Assembly: GCA_963575745.1 (NCBI GenBank)
Contig: CAUYUJ010016140.1
Location: 145,390 to 209,389 of the forward strand
DNA from: Prorocentrum cordatum
Taxonomy: Eukaryota; Sar; Dinophyceae; Prorocentrales; Prorocentraceae
Reading direction: 5' to 3'
DNA: 64,000 nt
The position numbers were made by a program, and so were the translations under genes. Positions 18,536 to 28,884 of the stretch are shown here, piece after piece. Every line of letters begins with the position of its first letter. Position 1 is the stretch's first letter. The notes beneath the pieces are model-generated. The model searched no databases and was not told the origin of the DNA. It saw only the letters and a list, made by a program, of their open reading frames with translations.

Positions 18536-18585
18536 AGTCTATTTTTGCATATTCCCCCGGGACAGGCCCGGCTTCAGCCTGGCAG
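18421..18585. mobile_element. MITE-like element, copy 3
   Basis: GTCGGGCTTGTCCTGAAAC at the left faces CCCCCGGGACAGGCCCGGC at the right. On the minus strand the core reads TAGTATTTTGGGGTAGTTT, close to copy 1, so this copy is inverted relative to copy 1. It contains a T8 run and an (AT)n tract (18509-18537). CCTGGCA occurs at both outer edges (18421 and 18578). Confidence 0.6.
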
Positions 18586-18745
18586 CGCCCGACCGAGTGC
18601 CTCCTCCTCCTCGCCCTCTGCCGCGCCCTGGTGGGCCGCGGCCGCGGAGCGCCGCAGATAGGGCCACCGACCCCCCCTCGAGGGGCCCGGGGGCACGGCG
18701 CTGTAAACCTGGGGCACGGCTGCCAGTCTGCCCAGGACAGATGGC

Positions 18746-18835
18746 CTCCTCCTCCTCCTCCTCCTCCTCCTCCTCCTCCTCCTCCTCCTCCTCCTCCTCC
18801 TCCTCCTCCTCTTCCTCCTCCTCCGCCTCCTCGCG
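18746..18835. repeat. (TCC)n microsatellite
   Basis: About 80 bp of TCC with late TTCC and CGCC interruptions. Confidence 0.95.
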
Positions 18836-19099
18836 ATCCGTCTGGCCCCTATGGGCCGCCAGGCATAGCAGAAAACCGAAACCCCGACACAAACTGAATC
18901 CATAGTTTCTCTGATCCTGCTTTCCGTGGCCGCCTGGGTGCCACAGGGTGTCCTTTTATCGAACGGGGCCAGGACGAGGGTCAAGTCTCAGAGGAGGAAA
19001 CGCTACTCCTGCCTCTACCCATCCCTCGTTTCCCCCCTTTTGGGCCTCCTGGGAGGCCCTCGTCGCCACCGCTGGATTCGCCTCGGAATTCTGGTCAGG

Positions 19100-19290
19100 A
19101 CGCACCCCGGGAGAGGTCTGGGGAGTAGCGGTATCGGTATTTTTCGGTTTCCCCCAAATCCGTTGCAGAGCGTTCTGGAACGCTCTCAGAGCGCTCTGAA
19201 AAGGCCGCGGCGCCTCAGACATTGTCCAGAGCCGCCGGATCTCAGAGATTCCCGACTTTGTAGCCTCGTCCTGGCTTCGTCTTGCATCCT
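19100..19290. repeat. GCGTTCTGGAACGCTC palindromic repeat, copy 1
   Basis: GCGTTCTGGAACGCTCTCAG then AGGCCGCGGCGCC, AGACATTGTCCAGAGCCGCC, GATCTCAGAGATT. The same blocks appear in the same order at 42905-43060. Both are followed further on by GCTTCGTCTT (19276 and 43255). Confidence 0.8.
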
Positions 19291-19547
19291 TCAGTGGGGC
19301 CCACCCAGGCGCGAAACGATCAGCCTCATTGTCGGCACAGGGCAATATGAGAGGGGGAGGGAGAAACGAGCAGGAGGAGGTGGGTGAGAAGCATAGAGTT
19401 CCGTCCCGCCTCTCTTTCTTGCCCTCCTCTTTCCTCTCTCCTGCCCTGTCCCTCCTGACTCCCCCTTTCTCCCCCTTCCCCTTCGCCCTCCCTCCTGGAC
19501 TCAGATCTGTGTCTGGAGAGTTGTGCCCGCCACTGGCCGCCGCCGCC

Positions 19548-20066
19548 CCCCTCCTTCTCCTTCTCCTCCTCCTCCTCCTCCTCCTCCTCCTCCTCTTCCC
19601 ACCTCTTTGGTCCTCTTCCTTCTCCTCCTCCTCCTTCTCCTGCAAGACAATGTCTTTGACCCCATTCCCATTCCCATTCATTCTCCTCCTCCTCCTCCTC
19701 CTCCTGCTCGTCTTCCTCCTCCTCCTCCTCTTCCTCCTCCTCCTCCTTCTTCTGCTCCACCTCTATAACACTCGCCCCCCTCACAATGCTAGGAGTGCGA
19801 TCCGAGAGGATCTCGAGGCGAATCCAGTCCCCAAGCAGGGGGAACAACAATTCTCCTTTTCCTTCTCCTCCTTCTTCTTCCTCTCCTCCTTCGCCCTCTC
19901 CTCCTCCCTCCTCCTCCCTCCTCCTCCTCTCCTCCTCCTCTTGCTCCTCTCCTTCTCTGCTCCTCCTTCTCCTCCCTTCTTCATCCCTCCTCCCGCCTCC
20001 CCCCCCTCCTCCTCCTCCTGCTCCTCCTCCTCCTCCTCCTCCTTCTTCCTCTCCTCCTCCTACTCC
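19548..20066. repeat. CTC/CTT-rich polypyrimidine region
   Basis: Interrupted (CTC)n over more than 500 bp on the plus strand, with a 70-bp non-repeat island at 19760-19850. Open frames encode Leu/Ser/Pro-rich peptides and are repeat by-products. Confidence 0.9.
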
Positions 20067-20819
20067 CTCCCCCGGAGGTCTCCGGAGTCGCCGGAGGCCC
20101 CCAGAGGACCCCAGAGGCCACGCACTCCTGCACAGAGCGCGCCCCAGGCTCAGCCCTCACCCGCCGATGCAGGAGAAGCGATGGCTGGTGGGGGTCGGGC
20201 TCGGCTCCCGCAGCCCACACTAGTCGTTCCCCCTCGCTCGGCCCCTCGAGCCGCCCGCCCGCGGGGCCAGGATGGCGCCGAGCGCCAGCCGGGCCAAGGA
20301 GGCCATCTACTGCCTCGAGGTCGCGCTCTCCGGCCGGGCGTCCGGGGGCAAGGACGGCATCGTCCTGCCCAACGCCATGAGGCGAGGGCCGCAGCCTGCC
20401 CCCTCGCGCGGGATGTTTGCCCCCGCGCGTCCTCTGGCGCGTGGCGGTCCTCGCCTGCCCCTGCGCCCCCTCCTCCCGCGCGCGTCCTCTGGCGCGCGTG
20501 GCGGCCCTTGCCTGCCCCTGCGCCCCCCCTCCTCGGCCCGGAGAGGTGTGTGTAGGCTATGCCCAAAAGCCCCAGGGGGGGGGGGGGAGGAGGGCCCTGG
20601 TCGTGGGTCTGGTCTGCAGAAGTCCCTCCCTGGGGCACGGCTTTCTGTGTGCGGATCGTGGCCCCGCGGGGTGGGATCTGACAAAGGGTGGGGAGGGTGT
20701 GGTAGAAAGAAAAAGCTTGAGGACCTCCCGCCGCATACTGGCCAAGCTCTCGCCTCATTCCTCTCGCAGCGCACGCCAATACCCCACGTGCCCCACCCCG
20801 CCTAGGCTTCCATAGCGGT
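20067..20819. other. GC-rich region with one coding-like patch
   Basis: From ATG 20272 the plus strand reads MAPSASRAKEAIYCLEVALS and continues for about 40 codons with GC-ending codons before turning Pro/Ala/Arg-rich. Could be an exon fragment, but no domain, splice site or partner is convincing. Around 20410-20550 a CGCGCGTCCTCTGGCGCG(T) unit is repeated three times. Confidence 0.25.
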
Positions 20820-20890
20820 CTGCCTGAGGTATAGAGTCGAGGTCGGTTGGGGGAGGGTACCCTAATGTTCTTCGTGGGTGTGTGCGTGTG
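20820..20890 (+). repeat. GAGGTATA/GGTCGGTT dispersed repeat, copy 1
   Basis: GAGGTATAGAGTCGAGGTCGG, GGGAGGGTACCCT and TGTTCTTCGTG match 23059-23110 in order. A related GTTGGATGTTCTTCTGCA lies at 21171. Confidence 0.75.
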
Positions 20891-21163
20891 TCCCTCCTCG
20901 CGCAGCACTCGAGGATGGTGTTCTTGGCGCGCCGATGACGGCAACACCAATCCACTTCCCCTCTGGGACCGCGCCCCGTGCTCCAGTCCATGGCGTACCT
21001 CGTCTTGTGCAAGATCTTCGGCACCGCCTGTTTTCAGAGCCCTCCGGCCGCCTGGGGCCCCGCCCGCCCGCGCCCTGTCTCCCCAATTAGGGCTACCCGC
21101 GTCCCGTTTGGCTCTTGACCGGAAGGGGCCCGCTCCCGACCCGCTGACCAAAAAAGTGTGTTG

Positions 21164-21240
21164 CGCGTGTGTTGGATGTTCTTCTGCATCCTGGGGGAGG
21201 GTGCCCTCGAGTGCTCTTCGGTTTGGCCGGGTCATAGGTC
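21164..21240 (+). repeat. partial copy of the same dispersed repeat
   Basis: GTGTTGGATGTTCTTCTGCA, CCTGGGGGAGGGTGCC and GCTCTTCGGTTTGGCC correspond to 23113-23180 (GTTTGTTGGATGTTCTTGTG, CCCTGGTCAGGATGCC, GCTCTGTCTGTTTTGGCC). Confidence 0.65.
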
Positions 21241-21379
21241 CGACTGTGCCCTGGGCCTCAATCTTCCCCCCTGTAACCGTTCCCGGAAATCCCACAAGGA
21301 CGCTCTCCGCCATGAAGGAGATCCAGATCTCCGACGACATGGTTTTCCAATCCAAGCGTTTTTCGTCGATTTCGGCTCT

Positions 21380-21640
21380 GGGGCTCGTTGTCTGGGCCCG
21401 CGGCCATCAACAACGGATCTGGGACGAAAACGTGATCCCGGGGAAGCGGACGGGACCTCCTGGGGCCGCGGATTGAAAAAATCAAACCGGCGGGCTTCAG
21501 GGAAGGGTCCTGTGGGAAATGGGCCCAGGATTTTTTGAGCTGTTTTCGGCGTCCTGGGGTCCTTCCTGGGCCACGGGATCGTCTAACAGCGATCTGGGAC
21601 GGAAAGCTGATCCTGGGGTCCAGGACACGTTTCCTCCACG
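21380..21640. repeat. two degenerate ~190-bp units with GATCTGGGACG
   Basis: GGATCTGGGACGAAAACGTGA at 21414 and CGATCTGGGACGGAAAGCTG at 21590, each preceded by TCTGGGCC or CCTGGGCC, indicate an old tandem duplication. Confidence 0.5.
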
Positions 21641-21777
21641 ACTTGTTTTTTCATGCCAAGTCCCATCCCGAGGGATTGGGGGGGAGTAAGAAGAGGAGAG
21701 GAGGAGATGCCGATCTCGCTACCCTTCGCTCGTCGCCACGGCTGGAGTCGCCTGGAGGTGCTGGTCGGAACGTATCC

Positions 21778-21985
21778 CGAAGAAGAAGAAGAATAATAAT
21801 AAGAAAAAAATAATAATAATACTAATAGTAATAGTAATAGGAAAGATAATAATAAGTCTGGCGAGTCTAGCTGTCAACCAGGATATCAGGTCCGACATCA
21901 CTGTCTGTCTTTCTCTCTCTCTCTCTCCCTCTCCCTCTCTCTCTCTCCTATCTTTCTCCATCTCTCTCTCTCTGTCAGTCCTGTG
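21778..21985. repeat. AT-rich AATAATAAT patch followed by (CT)n
   Basis: GAAGAAGAATAATAATAAG at 21780-21850, then interrupted CT dinucleotides at 21898-21978. Confidence 0.9.
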
Positions 21986-21999
21986 TCCTGTAGGTTCTG

Positions 22000-23058
22000 T
22001 CCTCGTCTCACACTTCGTCGAGTGCACGCGTCAACAAGCACCGTCAGTGGTTTCGCGCTCGCCTTGCCGAGCTGCGCGATCTCTGCACTGTCCGTTTCCG
22101 CCTCGCCCTCCTCGAAAGTGGTGCCGCGAAAGAGGATGGTGGGATGCGTAAGCCCCTTCCTCAGATCAGGAGGGAAAGAAACACACACAGACACAATTCA
22201 TCGTTCGACTCCTGGAAAAGATGGGAAACTATGGGAAGCGGGGGGGAAGACGAAGACCAGAAAATATGGGAAGCTATAGGGGATCCTGTTATTCGTGTCT
22301 ATTTGTTTGTGTGTCCAGGGCCCATTGATCAGAAGAGGAAGAAGGGGCCGTGCCAGAAGGGCCGGCACCTTGATCCCCCTGTGTCTCTGGGGAGGCGCCG
22401 CTGGGCCCTCCTCTTGCGGCGGACGTGCGCATGCTGCCCGCTGACCATTGGACGGTCCCGCCCCCCCCCCATGATGTTGTTCGACAAGCTGTCGAAGCAG
22501 CGGGGTTCGCCAGACAGCTGTGCTCCGCACTGGCACCAGCCTGGGCTGCTCTGTCGGAGCCGGTCTCGCGGGCGAAGGACAGATCCGCATCCGCGGCCTC
22601 GCGGGCGGGGCCCCTGGGCCGCAACCCCGCGGGTGCGGGGCGTTTTTCGGCGGAGGCTCCGCTCGGAACGTATCCGTGCGGCCGCGTATCCGCGGGACCG
22701 CGCCCCAGAATCCAGCCCGCGGGGGCGCGGACATGGATACGTCCGCCGCTCGTGAGAAGCACAGGGGCCCCGCGGGGAGGTTGGGCGCACCTCCGAGGGG
22801 GGGCGGGGGCGCGGAGGAGGGAAAGAGGGCGAATCGAGGATCGAGGATCGAGGAGGATCGAGCAGGATCGAGGAGGATCGGTGCGTTCGCCGCTCGTGGC
22901 GGCCTCCCGTGCCGCAGGGCCAGCTGCAAATCCGTGTGCTGCCAGGCCGCGTCGATGCGAGGCGGCGCGCGCTCGTCCCCGCTTCCGTGGCGCGTGGGCT
23001 CCCGGTCGGGGGGTCAGCCCCGTCGCATTCCGTGCCCCAAATTGCAGTACAGCCGGAC
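22000..23058. other. no gene recognised; one coding-like patch near 22425-22640
   Basis: The plus strand from 22467 reads HDVVRQAVEAAGFARQLC and continues about 45 codons in a protein-like composition, then becomes Arg/Pro/Gly-rich. CGAGGATCGAGGATCGAGG units lie at 22830-22880. No recognised family. Confidence 0.25.
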
Positions 23059-23182
23059 CGAGGTATAAGATCGAGGTCGGTTCGGGGAGGGTACCCTCGT
23101 GTTCTTCGTGTTTGTTGGATGTTCTTGTGCACCCTGGTCAGGATGCCCTTAGATGCTCTGTCTGTTTTGGCCAGCGGAGGGT
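23059..23182 (+). repeat. GAGGTATA/GGTCGGTT dispersed repeat, copy 2 (fullest)
   Basis: Contains both the 5' half shared with 20820 and the 3' half shared with 21164, so it probably represents the intact unit. Confidence 0.75.
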
Positions 23183-23655
23183 CTCATGTTCTTGAGGGGT
23201 GTTCTTCTGGCCTAGGTCTGTCTGTACAGCGAAGACGCTGAGATAATGGACACTGTGGGTTTTCGGACGGGGCTCGCGGTTCCTCGGGTCATTCCGCGGG
23301 GTCATTCCTCGGCCCTCGGGCAGGACATCGACTACAGCATTGATTTGCCCCAAGCTTGAGATTCCATGTCGAAGCTCCGAAAGAAAGACGCGTCGCCCTC
23401 CCCCACCTCAGAGGAGGCCCCCTAAGATACCCTAGAACACCTGAGGACCCTCCTGGGATCCCTGGAAAGCCCCCCCGAGCTTCCTTTAAACTCCCATTCT
23501 CCCCTCCTCTCCTCATTTTTCTCCCCCCCTCCTGCTCCTCTGGCGCCCTCTGCGCCTTCTGAGCGGCGTTCGGTCGCCTCCGTCATCTTTCCTCGTCCGA
23601 CGCATAAGCGCGCCGACGCCTAAGAACGCAGAGCTTCCCCAAGCCGCGAACGATG

Positions 23656-23762
23656 TCTCCTCCTCCTCCTTCTCCTCCTCCTCCTCCTCCTCCTCCTCCT
23701 CCTCTCCCCTCATCCCCCTGCTCCCCCATCCTCCCTCCCTCCTCTCCTCCGCCTCCTCCCAG
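23656..23762. repeat. (TCC)n microsatellite and pyrimidine tail
   Basis: TCC triplets to about 23705, then a CCTCC-rich tail. Confidence 0.93.
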
Positions 23763-23818
23763 AGGAGGGCCCAGGGCAGGGGAGGGGGGCGGCTGGGGGC
23801 GGCCGTGCGCGGCGCGCA

Positions 23819-23935
23819 GGAACGAGGTGAGCGGGCTGTTGGACTACGCTAAGCGGCGGTTCGACGACTGCACCGAGGCCGCGGTGCCCGACGTGGAGGA
23901 GTGCCGCGAGAACTGCAGGCGGCCGGCCCATCCTG
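23819..23935 (+). CDS. exon-like coding patch, unidentified
   Basis: After a possible AG acceptor (GCGGCGCGCAG|GAAC) the plus strand reads NEVSGLLDYAKRRFDDCTEA and then continues through two further cysteines (EECREN). Codons end in G or C almost without exception, unlike the neighbouring repeats, which argues for real selected coding sequence. It runs directly into a GAT triplet array at 23940, so it is either an exon with an acidic-repeat tail or a truncated gene fragment. No start codon, donor site or domain can be fixed. Confidence 0.3.
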
Positions 23936-23938
23936 TTT

Positions 23939-24098
23939 TTGGTGGTGGTGATGATGATGACGATGACGACGACGATGATGATGTCGACCACGATGATGAT
24001 GATGATGACGATGCTAATGCTGCTGATGGTAATGCTGCTGCTGATGATTATGGTGATGCTGCTGATGATGATGATGCTGATACTGATAATGATGATGC

Positions 24099-24134
<36 letters not shown>

Positions 24135-24166
24135 GGAGGATGAGGATGAGGATGAGGATGATGCTT
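23939..24166. repeat. GAT/GCT triplet array
   Basis: Phase-coherent GAT triplets with GCT, GAC and GGT variants; the right edge coincides with the start of the 755-bp duplication. Confidence 0.95.
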
Positions 24167-24922
24167 TGGCTTCATCTGGGGGGCTGCGTCCGCCCCTGTC
24201 TATTGGGCCCTCATGCCTGGGTAATGGCAGGGGCGATTTTTGGGTGGTATTACCAAAAGGTCCCAATCGCTTTTTGGGACACGCAGCTCAAATCGCAACT
24301 TTGGTACGGCGTCGACGTGCACACGCATCTGTATTTTATGCAATTCATTTTAACATATGCGAACTGGCTAGGACACTTGTAGGCGAAAAAAGTCATGCCG
24401 TCGCACAGTAAATTTTCGCTTCCATTGTTTTTTTCTGCTTTGGAGGGGGCCGAATATAGATTTTGTTGTTTCAACATCCGTAGACGGTGCTTGGCAAGCT
24501 GAACGCGTTGTTGTTAGCACAGGGGTGGAAATAAACATCAGTCGGATGACCCCTCCCTGGTGGCAGACAGCCAGAGGTTCGGTTTGCTGTGTCCGGTTCG
24601 AGCGTGTCTTCAATGTACATAGCGCAAGCGCTTGCTTGTCAAGATGATTTCGATGGCGTTGTGTGGCTGGCCTTGTTTTCGTTTGTTTTGCTCCCGAGTC
24701 TGATCGCGTTGTGCGGTGCCTTCAGTTGCTTTGGTTCATGGCCCTCAACAACAGAGAGAAAGCGGCACCCGTCAAGTCACGGGCGAAAATCAGTATCCTC
24801 TTCGGGGCTTTGGAGGCACGTTTGGGGCCATCTTGAATGACATCGATCAGCCAGAGGGAGGTGTTTTAATTAGCCTGCCCCCACAACCCCTCGAGCCCCG
24901 CAAGCCATCCGGGCCCTCCTGG
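24167..24922 (+). repeat. 755-bp duplicated segment, copy 1, cut by the gap
   Basis: By eye about 98 percent identical to 33643-34402 over its whole length; differences are single bases such as GATTTTTGG versus GACTTTTGG and AAAAAAGTC versus AAAATAGTC. It starts exactly at the end of a GAT array and ends exactly at the assembly gap. Two overlapping frames stay open for about 80 codons (one contains PHAWVMAG and YVWLGHL-like hydrophobic stretches), and I cannot tell whether either is coding. Contains a palindrome AGCGCAAGCGCTTGCT. Confidence 0.92.
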
Positions 24923-25022
24923 NNNNNNNNNNNNNNNNNNNNNNNNNNNNNNNNNNNNNNNNNNNNNNNNNNNNNNNNNNNNNNNNNNNNNNNNNNNNNN
25001 NNNNNNNNNNNNNNNNNNNNNN
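24923..25022. other. assembly gap, 100 N
   Basis: Exactly 100 N, the usual placeholder for a gap of unknown size. Confidence 1.
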
Positions 25023-25425
25023 CTAGAGGCTGAGGCTGAGGCTGGGCTGAGGCTGAGGCTGAGGCTGAGCAGGGGTGTTGCTGAGGCAGTGAGGCTGAGG
25101 CTGAGGCTGAGGCAGGCTGAGGCTGAGGCAGGCTGAGGCTGAGGCCGAGGCTGAAGGCAGACTGAGGCTGAGGCTGAAGCAGGCTGAGGCTAAGGCAGAG
25201 GCAGGCTGAGGCTGAGGCTGAGGCAGGCTGATGCTGAGGCAGGCTGAGGCTGAGGCTGAGGCTGATGCAGGGTAAGGCTGAGGCAGGCTGAGGCTGAGGC
25301 CGAGGCTGAAGGCAGACTGAGGCTGAGGCTGAAGCAGGCTGAGGCTGAGGCTGAGGCAGGCTGAGGCTGAGGCAGGCTGAGGCTGAGGCTGAGGCAGGCG
25401 GAGGCTGAGGCTGTGACTGCGACTG
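25023..25425. repeat. (GAGGCT)n hexamer array with GAGGCAG variants
   Basis: About 400 bp of GAGGCT hexamers, with GAGGCAGGCTGAGG higher-order units repeated through the array. Confidence 0.97.
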
Positions 25426-25689
25426 CCGTTGCCACTGCGACTGTCATCGCGAATGCGACTACGACTGCGAGAACAGCAGAATTCTACAACTGGATTCTCA
25501 TCTGAATCGTAAGGGGAATTATTCCAGATATGCTTCTACACATCGCTTTTAGGTTGCTTTGCCGGGATAATTTCAAATGAGGTCGTCTTCTTCCCCACGT
25601 GCTTAATGGGGTTATGGTGTTCTTTCCTGTCTCGTCGCACCCGCGGCCCTCACACACCACCTTCCTCCTCACACCCCTCTTCCTCCCCA
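25426..25689. other. spacer, no gene recognised
   Basis: Short GCGACTG repeats at 25415-25470, then unremarkable sequence. Confidence 0.5.
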
Positions 25690-26012
25690 CCTCAGCACAG
25701 CACAGCTTAGCTCAGCACAGCACAGCTCAGCACAGCACTGCACAGCACAGCATAGCACCTCAGCACAGCTTAGCTTAGCACGGCACAGCTCAGCACAGCA
25801 CTGCACAGCACAGCAAGCGCACCACAGTGCAGCAGAGCACAGCACAGCTCAGCACAGCTCAGCACAGCACAGCACACAGCACCTTGACACACAGCACGTA
25901 CACAGCACAGCACAGCTCATCTCAGCACAGCATTGCACAACATTGCACAGCACAGTACAGCACCTCAACACAGCACACCTCAGCACTACACAGCACAGCG
26001 CAGCACAGCACC
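25690..26012. repeat. (CAGCA)n pentamer array
   Basis: CAGCACAGCTCAGCACAGCA units over about 320 bp, ending where the 90-bp satellite begins. Confidence 0.96.
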
Positions 26013-27490
26013 TCTGGACACCATAGGGGTTGCGCAGCAAGTGGTCTCTGAGTCCGGCCGCTATCCACGATACCGTCGAAACATCTAGCAGGCGTGGCAT
26101 TTTCTGGACACCATAAGGGGGTGCGCAGGGGGTGGTCTCTCAGCGCGGCCGCTATCCACGACACTGTCGCAAAGCCAAGCAGGCGTGGCACTTTCTGGAC
26201 ACCATAGGGGATGCGCAAGGGGTGGTCTCTAAGCGCGGCCGCTATCCACGACACTGTCGCAAAGCCCAGCAGGCGTGGCACGTTCTGGACACCATAGGGG
26301 GTGCGCAGGGGGTGGTCTCTCAGCGCGGCCGCTATCCACGACACTGTCGCAAAGCCTAGCAGGCGTGGCACTTTCTGGGCACCATAGGGGGTGCGCGGGG
26401 GGGTCCCTCAGCGCGGCCGCTATCCACGACACTGTCGCAAAGCCTGGCAGGCGTGGCACTTTCTAGACACCAGAAGGTGGTGCGCAGGGGGTGGTCTCTC
26501 ACCGCGCGGCCGCCAGCACGACACTGTCGCAAAGGCCAGGCAGGCGTCACTTTCTGGCACACAGGGGGTGAGCAGGGGGGTGGTCTCTCAGCGAGGCCGC
26601 TATTCCAGACACTGTCGCAATGTTAGAGCGTTGGCACTTTCTGGACATTATAGGGGGTGCGCGGGGGTGGTCTCTCAGCGCGGCCGCTATCCACGACACT
26701 GTCGCAAAGCCTAGCAGGCGTGGCACTTTCTGGACACCGTATGGGGGTGCGCAGGGGGTGGTCTCTCAGCGCGGCCGCTATCCATGACATTGTCGCAAAG
26801 CTTAGCAGGCGTGGCACTTTCTGGACACCATAGGGGGTGCGCAGGGGGTGGTCTCTCAGCGCGGCCGCTATCCACGACACTGTCGCAAAGCCCTAGCAGC
26901 CTGAGCTCGTTACTGGACACCATAGGGGGTGCGCAGGGGGGGTCTCTAAGCGCGGGCCTATCCAAGACACTGATCGCAAAGCCAGCATGCGTGGCTTTTG
27001 GCACTTTTTTTTTATTTTTTTTGTTTTTTTTTTTGTTTTTTTTTTTTTTTTTTTTTGTTTTTTTTTTTTCTGGGCACCAAAGGGGGTGCGCAGGGGGTGG
27101 TCTCTCAGCGCGGCCGTTATCCACGACACTGTCGCAAAGCCTAGCAGGCGTGGCACTTTCTGGTCACCATAGGGGGTGTGCGCAGGGGTGGGTCTCTCAG
27201 CGCGGCCGCTATCCACGACACTGTCGCAACGCCCAGCAAGCGTGGCACTTTCTGGATACCATAAGGGGTGCGCAGGGCGTGGTCTCTCAGCGCGGCCGCT
27301 ATCCACGATATTTTCGCGACGCCTAGCAGGCGTGGCAAATTCTGGACACCATAGGGGGGGCGCAGGAGGGTCTCTCAGCGCCTCCGCTATCCACGGCACT
27401 GTCGCAAAGCCTAGCAGGCGTGGCACTTTCTGGACACCACAAGGGGGTTCGCAGGGGGTGGTCTCTCAGTCCACGACACTACCGCAAAGA
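26013..27490 (+). repeat. satellite A, ~90-bp tandem repeat, about 16 copies
   Basis: Units start GGACACCATAGGGGGTGCGC at about 26016, 26106, 26197 and 26287 and continue at 90-91 bp spacing. Each contains GGTGGTCTCTCAGCGCGGCC, GCTATCCACGACACTGTCGC and AGCAGGCGTGGCACTTTCT. Diverged or shortened units occur at 26500-26640 and 27340-27490. Long frames on both strands are repeat by-products. Confidence 0.97.
27004..27070. repeat. T-rich tract interrupting satellite A
   Basis: About 65 bp of T runs broken by single G or A bases, placed between GGCAC and CTGGGCACC, that is at a unit boundary. It may be a degraded poly(A) tail of an insertion on the minus strand or a consensus error. Confidence 0.85.
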
Positions 27491-27499
27491 CTAGCAGGC

Positions 27500-28145
27500 G
27501 TGGCATTTTCTGGACGCCACAGGGGGTGCGCTGGGGGTGCGGTCGATATTCGTTTCGGGCTCGCAACGTGTGGTAGGCGTGGCCTTTTCTGGACGCCACA
27601 GGAGGTGCGTGGGGGGTGCGGTCGCTACCCGTTTCGGCCACGCAGAGCGTGGCAGGCGTGACATTTCATCGACGCCACAGGGGGTGCGCTGGGGGCACGG
27701 TCGCTATCCTTTTCGGGCTCGCAACGCGTTGGCAGGCGTGGCATTTTCTCGACGCCACAGGGGGTGCGCTGGGGGTGCGGTCGCTATCCGCTCTGGGCTC
27801 GCAAAGCGTGGCAGGCGTGGCAATTTCTCGACGCCGAAAGGAGTGCGCTGGGGGTGCGGTCGCTATCCGCTCTGGGCTCGCAAAGCGTGGCAGGCGTGAC
27901 ACTTCTTCGGAACGTCAAGGGGGTGCGCTGGGGGTGCGGTCGCTATCCGTTTCGGGCTCGCAAGGCGTGGCAGGCGCGGTACTTCCTCGTTGCCACAGGG
28001 GGTGCGCCAGGGGTGCGGTCGCTATCCGTTTCGGCTTCGCAAAGCGTGGCAGGCGTGGCACTTTCTCGACGCCACAAGGGGGTGCCTTTGGGGTGCGGTC
28101 GCTATCTGTTTCGGGCTCGCAAAGTGTGGCTGGCGCGGCGCTTCT
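27500..28145 (+). repeat. satellite B, ~79-bp tandem repeat, about 8 copies
   Basis: Units start GGACGCCACAGGGGGTGCGC at 27512 and 27591 and recur to about 28070. Each contains GGTGCGGTCGCTATCC, GGGCTCGCAAAGCGTGGCAG and GCGTGGCATTTTCT. The ends match satellite A, while A's central CTCTCAGCGCGGC is missing or replaced. Confidence 0.95.
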
Positions 28146-28394
28146 CCTCTCTCACCTCTCCTTTTGAGTGGCGTCATCAGCGGTATCGGCGGGGCAACGG
28201 CCACCAACATCATCACCCCAGCCATACTAGAAGTATGTGGGGTTCCTCGGTAGCGTAATCAGGTTCTTGGGGTCGTCCTGGTCTCCAGGACCGTTCACAA
28301 GCGCATCGGGATGAAGCAGCTGTCTTCGGGAAGGGGTCCAGACTTCTGGTGGTTTATACAACGTGCATTCTGGACAGGTTTGGCTGGCGATTCT

Positions 28395-28592
28395 GGAGAA
28401 GGAGGAGGAGGAGGAGGAAGATGAGGAACATCTGCCAGTGCCAAAGGAAAGTATTATTTGTCGAGCGTTGTTTTTGCTGCTGCTGATAGCGTGGAGGAGG
28501 AAGGGAGGGAGGAGGAGGAGGAGGAGGAGGAGGAGGAGGAGGAAGAGGAACAGGAGGAGGAGGAAAAGGAGGCCAGAGGAGGAAGAGGAACG
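28395..28592. repeat. (GAG)n microsatellites flanking a 55-bp island
   Basis: GAG triplets at 28398-28425 and 28494-28590. Confidence 0.9.
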
Positions 28593-28884
28593 CGTGCCGA
28601 TGCCTCTGCCTGCTCCTCGCAGCCACGGCTGGTGTTGTCCCGAGATTGCTACTAAGGATGCGCCCTGTGGGATGTCGACCGTCAGGCTGGGGTTTCCGCG
28701 CCTTTTGCGTCACTCGACAATGGAGGTTGGGGGGTGAGATCGCAGCGGGCCTGTCCCTGGCAGTCGCGGCTGGAGTTGCCCCGAGATTTGCTGGTCGGGA
28801 CCCGCCCTGCAAGAGGTCCGTAGGGCGGCGGTTTCGGCGCCCTTTTGCGCTTCCTCTGGATTCGGCGGCTAGGGTGGGGGTGAG
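28593..28884. repeat. degenerate ~150-bp duplication
   Basis: GCAGCCACGGCTGGTGTTGTCCCGAGATT (split here as GCAGCCACGGCTGG and CCCGAGATT) near 28618 recurs near 28757 as GCAGTCGCGGCTGG and CCCGAGATT, followed in both by a GCCCTG(T/C) block and GTTTCCGCGCC or GTTTCGGCGCC, CTTTTGCG. Confidence 0.7.

Noticed and set aside
25690-28145. CRISPR-like regular arrays (pentamers and 79-90 bp satellites)
   Set aside because: Units are contiguous and diverge along their whole length; there are no constant repeats separated by unique spacers and no cas genes, and the genome is eukaryotic.
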